From Bacteroidales bacterium (GTDB lineage: Bacteria > Bacteroidota > Bacteroidia > Bacteroidales > Marinilabiliaceae), in assembly GCA_004552385.1 (NCBI GenBank), contig SFOL01000074.1, positions 1 to 9,212 on the forward strand: a DNA stretch of 9,212 nt. The letters run 5' to 3'. Positions 1-7,700 of the stretch are shown in pieces. The translations under genes were made by a program, and so were the position numbers. The stretch's first letter is position 1. Each line of letters starts with the position of its first letter. The notes under the pieces are model-generated. The model worked only from the letters and a program-made list of their open reading frames with translations. It ran no database searches and was not told the origin of the DNA.

Positions 1-1
1 C

Positions 2-103
2 TCGCGTATCGAAGGTAAGCACCCGCTATTCTTTGTTTTCCATTCTGCCGAGAAAGGCAGATCCCTGTGCACCCTTTGCACGCTGGGCTTTACGGCTGAG
101 TAA
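2..103 (+). CDS. Possible 3' end of an unidentified gene (partial)
   Basis: The reading frame starting at base 2 is open from the window edge to a TAA at 101-103 and would end a protein with a CTLC motif and the C-terminus GFTAE. The frame starting at base 3 is also open, to a TGA at about 108, so openness alone does not decide the frame. I do not recognise either peptide. The main support for a gene ending here is the strong terminator starting 21 bp after the TAA. Low confidence; the stretch could equally be non-coding. Confidence 0.22.
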   Translation, partial: SRIEGKHPLFFVFHSAEKGRSLCTLCTLGFTAE

Positions 104-123
104 CTGAGTCCTAAATCTCTATT

Positions 124-170
124 AGTCCGATGATGAGACAATAACAAGGTCTCGTCATCGGACTTTATTT
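124..170 (+). terminator. Intrinsic terminator
   Basis: A 16-bp stem (124-139 pairing with 149-164) has one G-U wobble and a 9-base loop, and is followed by TTATTT. It reads as a rho-independent terminator for plus-strand transcription entering from the left edge. No other gene lies between it and the window start, so it marks the end of an upstream transcript. Confidence 0.82.
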
Positions 171-209
171 AAGTATTACTATATTCGCAATACAAAAAAC
201 ACCTGTTAT

Positions 210-618
210 ATGAGATTTTACCAATTACTCACCTTCATTGTTGCCAGCCATACTTGCTGGATGTGAAAAAGATGATTTACCGCCTCAGTCAATGGAGGGA
301 CCTGTCGGCAGGCAGATTATCTTAGGAGAGAAGCAGCCTAATCCCTATGGCCTCTCCGTGATGCAGCGGGCAGCTGATGAGGTTTCTGGAGAAAGCACGC
401 TAAAGTCTGCTGTTGTACTTCAACCCACGCACTATTATTGTATTAATGACAAGTCGGCTGAGATCTTCTGCACTACAATTCATGAAATAGCGCATTCTGT
501 CCATCATTTTTGGAATACGTTAAAGTACGTTATTGATGACAATTGGTTGAAAGATGCTTGGTATGAGACGACTTATGGCGAGTGTCCCGCTGACGCAAAG
601 CATACTTGGTATGATTGA
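210..618 (+). pseudogene. Decayed surface lipoprotein, HExxH metallopeptidase-like
   Basis: The ATG at 210 opens MRFYQLLTFI and then runs off frame to an early TGA. One frame over, from about 238, the sequence continues LPAILAGC, a typical lipobox, and stays open to the TGA at 616-618. Removing one base near 237-240 joins the two parts into a standard lipoprotein signal peptide, so I read this as a frameshifted gene. The only in-frame starts are TTG codons at 238/241, which would leave a signal peptide with no charged N-region. After the cysteine comes EKDDL, which fits the acidic surface-export signal of Bacteroidetes lipoproteins. HEIAH (residues 82-86 counted from 238) is a zincin-type zinc-binding motif with the catalytic Glu. 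Bacteroidales lipoproteins with a similar GRQI-LG...NPY N-terminus and a HELAH core are, as I recall, several hundred residues long, so this 126-residue stretch is probably also internally deleted and 3' truncated. It is visibly more AT-rich than its neighbours. The function is inferred and the gene is probably inactive. Confidence 0.6.
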
Positions 619-642
619 AGTTTAGCATATTTTCTATCCATA

Positions 643-699
643 AAAAAAGATGTGGCCGGCATTGCTTCCCTAGAAAGTAATGCCGGCCACATCTTTTTT
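643..699. terminator. Bidirectional terminator, perfect 21-bp inverted repeat
   Basis: Bases 643-663 are exactly complementary to 679-699 around a 15-base loop. The stem has a GC-rich core (GTGGCCGGC) flanked by A6 on the left and T6 on the right, so it supplies a U-tract in both directions. It lies between the converging metallopeptidase remnant (stop at 618) and the nitroreductase gene (stop at 708) and plausibly ends both transcripts. Confidence 0.92.
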
Positions 700-707
700 A
701 TCCACGC

Positions 708-1322
708 CTACCACTTGTCGTTCTTGTGGACGTTTTCAGGCTTCCACTTGTCTTTCACTGCGGGTGTCTCAGCCGGGACGCCGACGCATATCACTGCCAG
801 TGGCTTTATGTAAGAAGGGGTCTTGAGAAGCGCCGCAAGTTTTGTCATCCGCTCTTTTATAGGCGTCACTCCGCACCACACGGCGCCAAGACCTATGGCA
901 TGGGCGGCTATCAGGATGTTTTCTGTAGCCGCGGAGCAGTCTTGCACCCAATAGGCTTTTGATTCACCCTCAAGTGCCTTCTCCTCGTTGCCGCAGACGA
1001 CTATCACCTGTTGGCATCCGTCGGCAATGCGCGTGTTCGGCAGCGCGGCCTGTATGCTGTCCAGCAGGGTGCGGTCGTCCACCACCACGAACTCCCACGG
1101 TTGCTTGTTGACGGCCGAAGGCGCGGCCATGCCTGCGCGCAGCAGTGTCTCCATCTGGGCCTCGCTCAGTTTCTCGGCCTTGAACTTGCGTACGCTTACG
1201 CGCGTCATTATAGCCTCTATGGCCTCGTCTGATTTCTTCATGCCTGTCGTGTCGTCTGTTTGCGAGCATCCCGCCATCGCTGCGGCGGCAATGCACAAGG
1301 TTGCCACAATTATGTTTCTCAT
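708..1322 (-). CDS. Nitroreductase-family lipoprotein
   Basis: A 204-residue member of the nitroreductase (FMN-dependent NAD(P)H oxidoreductase) fold family. Residues 41-45, RVSVR, match the family's N-terminal FMN-phosphate-binding segment, and APSAVNKQPWEFVVV (about 67-81) is the characteristic second motif; IGLGAVWCG (143-151) is the conserved helix contacting the flavin. The N-terminus is a lipoprotein signal peptide with lipobox MAGC (Cys19), so the enzyme should be membrane-anchored and exported rather than cytosolic as for most nitroreductases. Residues after the Cys (SQTDD) are acidic, which may send it to the cell surface. I chose the ATG at 1322; a GTG two codons upstream (1328) adds only two residues. 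The gene follows pstA by 24 bp but has a probable promoter across the pstA stop, so it need not depend on pst transcription. The substrate cannot be predicted. Confidence 0.9.
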   Translation of the reverse strand: MRNIIVATLCIAAAAMAGCSQTDDTTGMKKSDEAIEAIMTRVSVRKFKAEKLSEAQMETLLRAGMAAPSAVNKQPWEFVVVDDRTLLDSIQAALPNTRIADGCQQVIVVCGNEEKALEGESKAYWVQDCSAATENILIAAHAIGLGAVWCGVTPIKERMTKLAALLKTPSYIKPLAVICVGVPAETPAVKDKWKPENVHKNDKW

Positions 1323-1341
1323 TGTCACGTTGTTTTGTTGG

Positions 1342-1349
1342 CAAAACTA
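1342..1349 (-). promoter_or_regulatory. Probable -7 promoter element (TAGTTTTG) for the nitroreductase gene
   Basis: On the minus strand this reads TAGTTTTG, an exact match to the Bacteroidetes -7 consensus TAnnTTTG. Its TAG is also the pstA stop codon. It would place the transcript start about 14 bases before the ATG at 1322. No good TTG -33 box lies at the usual 20-bp distance, so this promoter is less certain than the others in the window. Confidence 0.42.
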
Positions 1350-2185
1350 CACTTTATTTTTTGAAAACCACCTCATGGCGAGCCTGCCCGTCAGGCTGAG
1401 CGCCAGCACTATGGCGGTAAGCACCACGGCGGCTGCAAATGCCCGAGCCTGAACGTCGGCCTTGGGTGACGACAGTTGGAAGAAGACGGCAAGGGGCAGC
1501 GTGGCCGCCTTGTCCGTGAGGCTCTCGGGGACGTAGTCTGTGAAGCCGGCAGTGAACATCACGCCCGCCGCGTCGCCCATGGCCCTGCCCACCGATAGCA
1601 GGGTGGCGGTGGCTATCGCCGGGGCGGTCTGCCTCGCTAAGATCTTGGCGGCCTCCAGACGTGTGGCGCCGAGCGAATATGCCGCCTCCAGGAGGTCGCG
1701 GGGTGCTGTCCGCGCCACCTCGTCCATGCTGCGCGCCATGATGGGTATTATTAGCAGAGTCTCCACTATTATGCCTCCCAAGAGCGACGCCCTTATGCCC
1801 AGCGCTACCATCACGCTGAAGGCGAATGCGCCATACACTATGCTCGGGATGCCGAACAGGACGTCCAGGCCAAGCCGAAGCGCGTATGCCAACCTCGACC
1901 CTTGCTTCAGGAAAACGTTCAGTAGAACACTATAGGAAGGCTTATCGCCAAACCGGCGACGGCCGAGCCTACCACTATGTAGACCGAGCCCGCTATGGCG
2001 TTAAGAAAGCCGCCGTCGCCACCAATGAAAAAGCCCGACCCCGGGGTCTCGCTCACCATCTCCCAGGTGAGGACGGGGACCCCTCGGCTCAAGACGCTCC
2101 ACAAGACGCTGCCCACGCCCAGGCCAACCAGCGCAAGCGCTCCACACATCAGCGCACGTATCAATATTTCTTCAGCTCGTCTCAT
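1347..2185 (-). pseudogene. pstA: Phosphate ABC transporter permease PstA, frameshifted
   Basis: PstA is one of two inner-membrane permease subunits of the high-affinity PstSCAB phosphate importer. The ATG at 2185 starts MRRAEEILIR and the frame runs 88 residues to LAISLPIVFY, then hits TGA (1919-1921). Shifting back one base there (CTG starting at 1922) continues LNVFLKQGSRLAYALRLGLDVLFG and so on to the TAG at 1347-1349, 191 residues further. The joined product of about 279 residues has normal PstA length, with hydrophobic segments throughout and the EAA loop (LLEAAYSLGATRLEAAKILA) that contacts the ATPase. The break falls within what should be the conserved YL motif of PstA; restoring one C (TACCTG instead of TACTG) repairs it. 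It could be a real inactivating mutation or a base-calling error. No X XXY YYZ slippery heptamer is present, which argues against programmed frameshifting. The start lies 6 bases past the pstC stop; an overlapping TTG at 2194 is an alternative. Confidence 0.85.
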
Positions 2186-2190
2186 CTTTC

Positions 2191-3105
2191 TCAATATCTC
2201 TTTATGCTTTTAAGGTATATCCTTGCGCCGACGTTGAATATCACTATTATTATGAAGAGTATGAACGCCGCCATCATCAACGCCGCGTCATATAGCGGCA
2301 CTGACATCATCTCGCCATAGTTGTTCGCTATGAGGGCGGGCAGCGGGTAGCAGGCGTCAAGCAGAGAGCCGGGAACGGCCGCCACGTTGCCGCACACCAT
2401 CAAGACGGCTATCGTCTCGCCCAGCGCGCGGCTGACGGCAAGGACCGTCGACGCCACTATGCCAGGCACCGACGCCCTCAGCACCACGTGTTTGACGGTC
2501 TGCCAACGTGTGGCACCCAGAGCCATCGACGACTCGCGGAGCCCGTCGCTCACACTGCCGAATATCTCGCTCAGCAGGCTGACAAGCAGCGGGAGTATCA
2601 TGACGCTCAGAACGACCGAGCCGCTCAGCAGAGTGTAGCCCGACGTGTATGTGCCGACCGCCGGCCCTACCACCCCGCTCACGATGGGCACCACGACCAG
2701 TGTGCCCCACACGCCGAAGATGACCGACGGAAGCGAAGCCAGTATGTCGAGCAGCGGATATACCACCCGGCGCACCCGACTCCCGGAATATTCCGTCAGG
2801 AATATCGCCAAAAGCATGGCGACGGGTAATGCCATGGCCACGGCGACTCCCGTGATTTCAAAAGTGCCCGCGACGAAAGGTAGCAGCCCGAATCGGCCGC
2901 GGCTCGGCTTCCACTCCCACCCCGACAGCAGATCCCACATGCTGTGCTCCGCAAGCAGCGGCGAAGCCTTCAGCCACAGGCCCGCCGCTATGGCGCCGAC
3001 GAGCGACATGACCAGCGCGGCAAGTATGGACATGACGACCGTCGCAAGCCTGTCCTTGCCATCGCGCCACGCGCCAAAGCCCACTAAGCCAAGTCTCTTA
3101 ACCAT
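2191..3105 (-). CDS. pstC: Phosphate ABC transporter permease PstC
   Basis: A 304-residue integral membrane protein, the partner permease of PstA in the phosphate importer. Six hydrophobic stretches are visible at about 22-45, 74-103, 112-142, 160-182, 210-226 and 274-296. The EAA cytoplasmic loop is ESSMALGATRWQTVKHVVLR (191-210), followed by SRALGETIAV (225-234), a sequence typical of PstC. The periplasmic segment between the first two helices (WEWKPSRGRFGLLPFVAGT) also fits the family. The ATG at 3105 lies inside the end of the upstream glycosyltransferase gene (22-bp overlap), and the stop at 2191 abuts pstA, so the three genes are almost certainly one transcript with translational coupling. 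The gene itself is intact, but the transporter depends on PstA, which is frameshifted here, and on a PstS not found in the window. Confidence 0.95.
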   Translation of the reverse strand: MVKRLGLVGFGAWRDGKDRLATVVMSILAALVMSLVGAIAAGLWLKASPLLAEHSMWDLLSGWEWKPSRGRFGLLPFVAGTFEITGVAVAMALPVAMLLAIFLTEYSGSRVRRVVYPLLDILASLPSVIFGVWGTLVVVPIVSGVVGPAVGTYTSGYTLLSGSVVLSVMILPLLVSLLSEIFGSVSDGLRESSMALGATRWQTVKHVVLRASVPGIVASTVLAVSRALGETIAVLMVCGNVAAVPGSLLDACYPLPALIANNYGEMMSVPLYDAALMMAAFILFIIIVIFNVGARIYLKSIKRY

Positions 3106-3707
3106 CTCAATACCTTTTTATAAAGAGGTTCACGAACTACGTCGACGAGAGGCTTCTCACGCCCCCCGCTCACCAGAATCATGTGATCCGTGTAGGCGAA
3201 GTCGAGTGTTGGCCACGACCCCGGCAGGTGGGCGACGCTGCGGCTGAAGAGGCTGCCGCCCGTCAGGACGCCTATCTCACCGCGCGCCACCTGCCCCCCG
3301 CACACGAGACCCTCGCTCCGGTACTGGGCCGGCCGCTTCTCGCCGTCGCTTACTGTGTAATAGTTGCCCGCGGCGCACAGGGTGCCGTATTTCTTGACTA
3401 TCAGATAGAGGGCCTGCAGGGAGTCGCGCGTCAGGTAGTCGGCCCCGTCCATATACATCACCCACTCGCCTTGTGTCTTGGCCAGAGCCTTGGCTCTCAC
3501 CTCCTCCAACGGCAGAGCCTCGGCCTCCCTGAAGAAGCGCATACGGCGGTCTATCAGGTAGTTCCTGACCTGGTATTCTCCGCTGTCGGTCGAGCCGTTG
3601 TCCACTATGACGCACTCCCACTGCTGGGCCGTCTGCGCCACGATGGACTGCAGGCATGATATTATGCTCTGCTCCTCGTTGTGAAATGTAACTATGATGC
3701 TTATCAT
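3084..3707 (-). CDS. Small family 2 (GT-A) glycosyltransferase
   Basis: A 207-residue protein starting MISIIVTFHNEEQSI, the classic N-terminal strand of GT2 enzymes, followed by the nucleotide-binding VDNGSTD (35-41) and EWVMYMDGADYLT (81-93), whose D87xxD90 stands where the metal- and donor-binding DxD-type motif is expected. It transfers a sugar from a nucleotide sugar; donor and acceptor cannot be read from sequence. It is shorter than most GT2 enzymes (commonly about 230-330 residues) and has no transmembrane helix, so it should be cytosolic or peripheral. I chose the ATG at 3707 because a promoter with ideal spacing ends just upstream (3734) and the GT2 fold begins directly at this Met; a longer frame back to 3764 would start inside that promoter. 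It is the first gene of the pst transcript and overlaps pstC by 22 bp, an unusual partner for a phosphate transporter. Confidence 0.88.
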   Translation of the reverse strand: MISIIVTFHNEEQSIISCLQSIVAQTAQQWECVIVDNGSTDSGEYQVRNYLIDRRMRFFREAEALPLEEVRAKALAKTQGEWVMYMDGADYLTRDSLQALYLIVKKYGTLCAAGNYYTVSDGEKRPAQYRSEGLVCGGQVARGEIGVLTGGSLFSRSVAHLPGSWPTLDFAYTDHMILVSGGREKPLVDVVREPLYKKVLRWLRDLA

Positions 3708-3733
3708 GCCTTGTCGTGTTTCCTTATCATCGG

Positions 3734-3764
3734 CAAAAGTACGCAGCCGCACCGCGCGGGTCAA
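3734..3764 (-). promoter_or_regulatory. Promoter of the glycosyltransferase-pstC-pstA operon
   Basis: On the minus strand, TTG (3764-3762), a 20-bp spacer, then TACTTTTG (3741-3734), an exact match to the Bacteroidetes TAnnTTTG element. Transcription would start around 3728, giving a leader of about 20 bases to the ATG at 3707. It is back to back with the pstB promoter; the two -33 boxes are 38 bp apart. The interval contains a tandem CGTATT repeat (3768-3779) that might be an operator, but nothing resembling a known Pho box is evident. Confidence 0.72.
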
Positions 3765-3802
3765 TGACGTATTCGTATTACTTGCATACCACGCTTATGG
3801 CA

Positions 3803-3833
3803 TTGCCCCCGCCTGCGTCTCCGGCTAATTTTG
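3803..3833 (+). promoter_or_regulatory. Promoter of pstB
   Basis: TTG (3803-3805), a 20-bp spacer, then TAATTTTG (3826-3833), an exact match to TAnnTTTG. The predicted start near 3839 leaves a leader of about 50 bases to the ATG at 3891. This rules against the TTG at 3831 as the pstB start codon, since it lies inside the -7 element. Confidence 0.72.
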
Positions 3834-3890
3834 CATCGTATCGCCGCGAGGCTACCCGCGGATGACGGACTTAATTTAATCTATACGGCA

Positions 3891-4691
3891 ATGACAGACT
3901 CTTTCGACCCGGCGCATAAGTTCCCGCGCCTTAGCCACGATGGCATCAAGGTGCGCAACCTCAATGTCAGGATTGGCGACGCCAACATCTTAAAAGACGT
4001 GAGCTTGGATATTCCGAGAGGTCAGGTTACCTGCATCATAGGCCCCAGCGGCTGCGGCAAGAGCACCCTGCTGCGAACTTTCAACCGTCTGGTCGACTCC
4101 GCCCCGGGTGTGAAGATTGAGGGCGAGGTGATGCTCGGCGACCGCGACATAGCCCGCGCCGCTGGCATGGAGCTCAACGACCTACGCCGCCACGTGGGTC
4201 TCGTGCCTCAGCGCCCCTGCCCGCTGCCCATGTCGATCTATGACAACGTGGCCTACGGATGCCGCATCCACGGGCTCAGGGGTAAGGAGAGGCTCGACGC
4301 CGTAGTCCGCCACTACCTCCGGGACGTCGGGCTGTGGGACGAGGTGGCCTCGCGCCTCTCGCAGCCCGCCTCGCGACTCTCGGGCGGGCAGCAGCAGAGG
4401 CTGTGCCTCGCCAGGTCGCTTGCCGTGGAACCATCAGTGCTCCTTGCCGACGAGAGCACGTCGGCCCTCGACCCCATCTCGTCGCGCAAGGTCGAGAGCC
4501 TTTTCGCCGAGCTTAAGAGGGACTACACCATCGTCATGGTGACCCACACCTTGTCCCAGGCTCAGCGCATAGCCGATTATGTCATCTTCATGTATCTTGG
4601 CGAGGTCATCGAGGCTGGTCCCGCCAGCCAGATCTTTAACAACCCGCAAAATGACCTCACACGCCGCTATGTCGACGGCGTCTTCAATTAA
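3891..4691 (+). CDS. pstB: Phosphate ABC transporter ATP-binding protein PstB
   Basis: A 266-residue cytosolic ATPase that powers phosphate import through PstC/PstA. All nucleotide-binding elements are visible: Walker A GPSGCGKST (51-59), Q-loop VPQRP with Q107, ABC signature LSGGQ (163-167), Walker B VLLADE with D187/E188, D-loop SALD (191-194) and the H-loop histidine H219 in VTHT. RRHVGLVPQRPCPLPMSIYDNVAYG and the C-terminal NNPQNDLTRRYVDG are typical of PstB rather than other importers. The residue after the Walker B Glu is Ser (DEST) where PstB normally has Pro (DEPT); this should be tolerated but is unusual. The ATG at 3891 gives the usual family length and follows an AT-rich leader; longer in-frame readings begin inside the promoter. 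The gene is transcribed away from pstC/pstA, so it is separately expressed and not in the common pstSCAB order. Confidence 0.94.
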   Translation: MTDSFDPAHKFPRLSHDGIKVRNLNVRIGDANILKDVSLDIPRGQVTCIIGPSGCGKSTLLRTFNRLVDSAPGVKIEGEVMLGDRDIARAAGMELNDLRRHVGLVPQRPCPLPMSIYDNVAYGCRIHGLRGKERLDAVVRHYLRDVGLWDEVASRLSQPASRLSGGQQQRLCLARSLAVEPSVLLADESTSALDPISSRKVESLFAELKRDYTIVMVTHTLSQAQRIADYVIFMYLGEVIEAGPASQIFNNPQNDLTRRYVDGVFN

Positions 4692-4782
4692 CTCACCTCG
4701 TCGGCCTCGAGTCGTGATGCCAGTCTCACATATTTTTCGCATCTTAGCAACACAACGGATTTGCGTATTCACATCTTAGTAT

Positions 4783-7700
4783 ATGTCGAGACTTAAACTG
4801 CTGGCTCTTCTGCTGCCTGTAGCGCTCTCTTCACACGCCTTTGCCCAGAAGAGGGTTGCCACCCCGAATTTTACCGAATGGCATGATCTTGCCGTCAACG
4901 ACATGAACCGCCTGCCGCTTCATGCCGACTTCTTCCCTTTCCGCGTTGGCGAGGTGTCGCCCTCCGCTATGCCTCGAAAAGCAGACTCCCGCAACTTCCT
5001 CTCGCTCGATGGCGATTGGAAGTTCCTTTGGGTCGCCAATGCCGACGAGAGGCCGGATGACTTCTATCGTGTCGACCTCGACGACTCGAAATGGGGCGTC
5101 ATGCCTGTGCCGGGCATGTGGGAGCTCAATGGGTATGGTGACCCCGAATACGTCAATATTGGCTTCGCCTGGCGCGGCCATTTCCAAGGCACGCCGCCCG
5201 ACGTCCCAGTCAAGGATAACCACGTGGGGTCCTACCGCCGCCACGTCACACTGCCTGCTGACTGGGCCGGACGCCAGGTTATTTGCCATCTTGGCTCAGT
5301 CACGTCCAGCGTCTACCTCTACGTCAACGGACAGTTCGCAGGCTATGCCGAAGATGCCAAGGTGGCAGCTGAGTTCGACATCACGCGCCTCTTGCACGAG
5401 GGTGATAACCTCATAGCTTTCCAAGTCTTCAGGTGGTCGGACGGGTCGTGGTGCGAAGACCAGGACTTTTGGCGGCTTAGCGGCGTGGCCCGCGAGAGCT
5501 ATCTTTTCGCCCGCGACAAGGAGCGCCATTTTGACGACATCCGACTCACCCCCACACTGTCGTCCGATTTCGCCGATGGCAATCTGCACATATGGTCCAA
5601 GCAAAAGGTGGGTCTCCCTGTCAAGTTCCGCCTCTACGCGCCCGACGGCTCTTTCGTCTCCGAGCGCACTTTCGACACCGAGTGGCGCGGATATGTAGAC
5701 CTCGACATGCAGGTCTACGATGTCAAGAAATGGTCCGCCGAGACCCCCGACCTCTACACTCTCGTCTGCTCGACGCCAGCCGAGGAGACTTTCATCAAAG
5801 TCGGATTCCGCGACGTGCGCATTGAGGGCGGCCAGCTCAAGGTCAACGGTCAGCCCATCCTCATCAAGGGCGTCAACCGCCACGAGATTGACCCCGATGG
5901 CGGATACGTCGTCTCTGCGGAACGCATGGAGGACGACCTGAGGATTATGAAAAGGCTTAACGTCAACGCCATTCGCACATCTCACTACCCCGACGACCCG
6001 CGTTTCTACGACATGTGCGACCGGTATGGCTTCTATGTCGTAGCCGAGGCGAACCAGGAGAGCCATGGCTTTGGCTACGAGGGTGCTCCGCGAAGCAAAG
6101 ATGATGACTTCGAGCTCCAAATCATACAGCGTAACCAGCATAACGTATCGCTTCTCCGAAATCACCCGTCGGTCATTATATGGAGCCTTGGCAACGAGAC
6201 CGCCATGGGCCCAAACTTTCTGAAAGCTTACCAATGGGTGCGCTCCACGGATCCTACACGACCCATACAGTTCGAGCAGGCCGGAACTGGCGACGGCACT
6301 GACATATTCTGCCCTATGTACCTGAGCGTGGCCGACTGCAAGAAATATCTCGACTCGGGAGCCGCCAAGCCGCTGATTCTCTGCGAGTATAATCATACTA
6401 TGGGTAACTCTGGCGGAAACCTTGCGGATTATTGGGAGCTCGTCCGCCAATACCCGTCTTTCCAAGGCGGTTTCGACTGGGACTTTGCCGACCAGGCCCT
6501 GCATCGCCATTCGCTTAAGCCTATGGGCGTCAGGCCCGATGGCATGTCGTATTCTGATCTCCGAAAAATCGAGTACTGCTATGGCGGTGACTATAATGAA
6601 TATGACCCGTCCGACAATAATTTCAATTGCAACGGCGTTGTCGGCCCCGATCGCCAGCTCAACCCGCACGCCTATGAACTCGCCTATCAGTATCAAGACG
6701 TGTGGGCGACCCTTGCGGGAATGAGTGCCGACGGGGTGACACTCAGTGTGCGCAACGAGAATTTCTTCCGCTCGCTGGCTGACTATGACATGGCTTGGTC
6801 TCTGCTTATTGACGGCCGTGAGGAGGCTTCAGGCGTTGTCTCCACGCTTTATGCCGCCCCGCAGGCCTCGCAAGATGTCTCTGTGGCCTTCCCGCATGGG
6901 CTGCTCGCCCGTGGCGAGGCTTTCCTCAATCTTGATTTCAGGCTTAAGGGCGCGAGACCGCTTATGAGTGCGGGGCAGGTGGCCGCCCAAGCCCAGATTT
7001 ATCTTGGCGGCAGCTGGAGCCCCGCTCCTCAGGCCGCCGTCAAGGCCAAGGTTAAAGTCGCCAACAATGGTGGAGACCTCACGCTCTCTGCCGGCGATGC
7101 CACTGTGGTCATAAGCGGTCAGACGGGGCTCGTCTCGTCATACGCTCGCGGCTCCGTAGTCTTTATCTCTGACGGGGCGACCATACGGCCTAACTTCTGG
7201 CGCGCGCCCACTGATAATGACATGGGTGCCGGCCTCCATCGCCTCTTCGCTCTCTGGCGAAACCCGCAGCTCGTGCTCACCTCGCTCACGTCCGACCATG
7301 ACAAGAAGGCGGGAACGGTCTCCGCTGTCGCCAAGTTCTCTATGCCTTCGGTCAAGTCTTCTCTCACTATCGAGTACTCTCTTCGCGGCTCCGACGGCTC
7401 CCTGTCTGTTCGTCAGACGCTCACGCCCAACCCAGGGGCACAGGTGCCAGGAATGTTCCGTCATGGTCTCGCCATTCAGTTGCCCGACGACATGAACATC
7501 AGCAGGTTCTACGGCCGCGGCCCTGTAGAGAATTATCCCGACAGGCGCGAGTGCATGCGCATCGGCGTCTACTCTCTCAGCGCCGACGACCAGTGCTTCC
7601 CCTACATCCGCCCACAGGAGTCCGGGACTAAGGGCGACATGAGATGGTGGAAACAGATGAATGAGGCGGGCGATGGACTTATGGTGACTGCCGATTCCGT

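Noticed and set aside
1919..1930. Programmed -1 ribosomal frameshift in pstA
   Set aside because: The sequence before the TGA (GTGTTCTAC) is not an X XXY YYZ slippery heptamer and programmed frameshifting is not known for PstA; mutation or base-call error is simpler.
4692..4782. Terminator between pstB and the beta-galactosidase gene
   Set aside because: Only a 4-bp GTGA/TCAC pairing precedes an AT-rich run, too weak to call; read-through from pstB remains possible.
5296..6696. 466-codon open frame on the minus strand inside the beta-galactosidase gene
   Set aside because: The plus strand encodes a complete GH2 enzyme with all catalytic motifs; the antisense frame is a by-product of its codon bias and shows no domain or signal I recognise.
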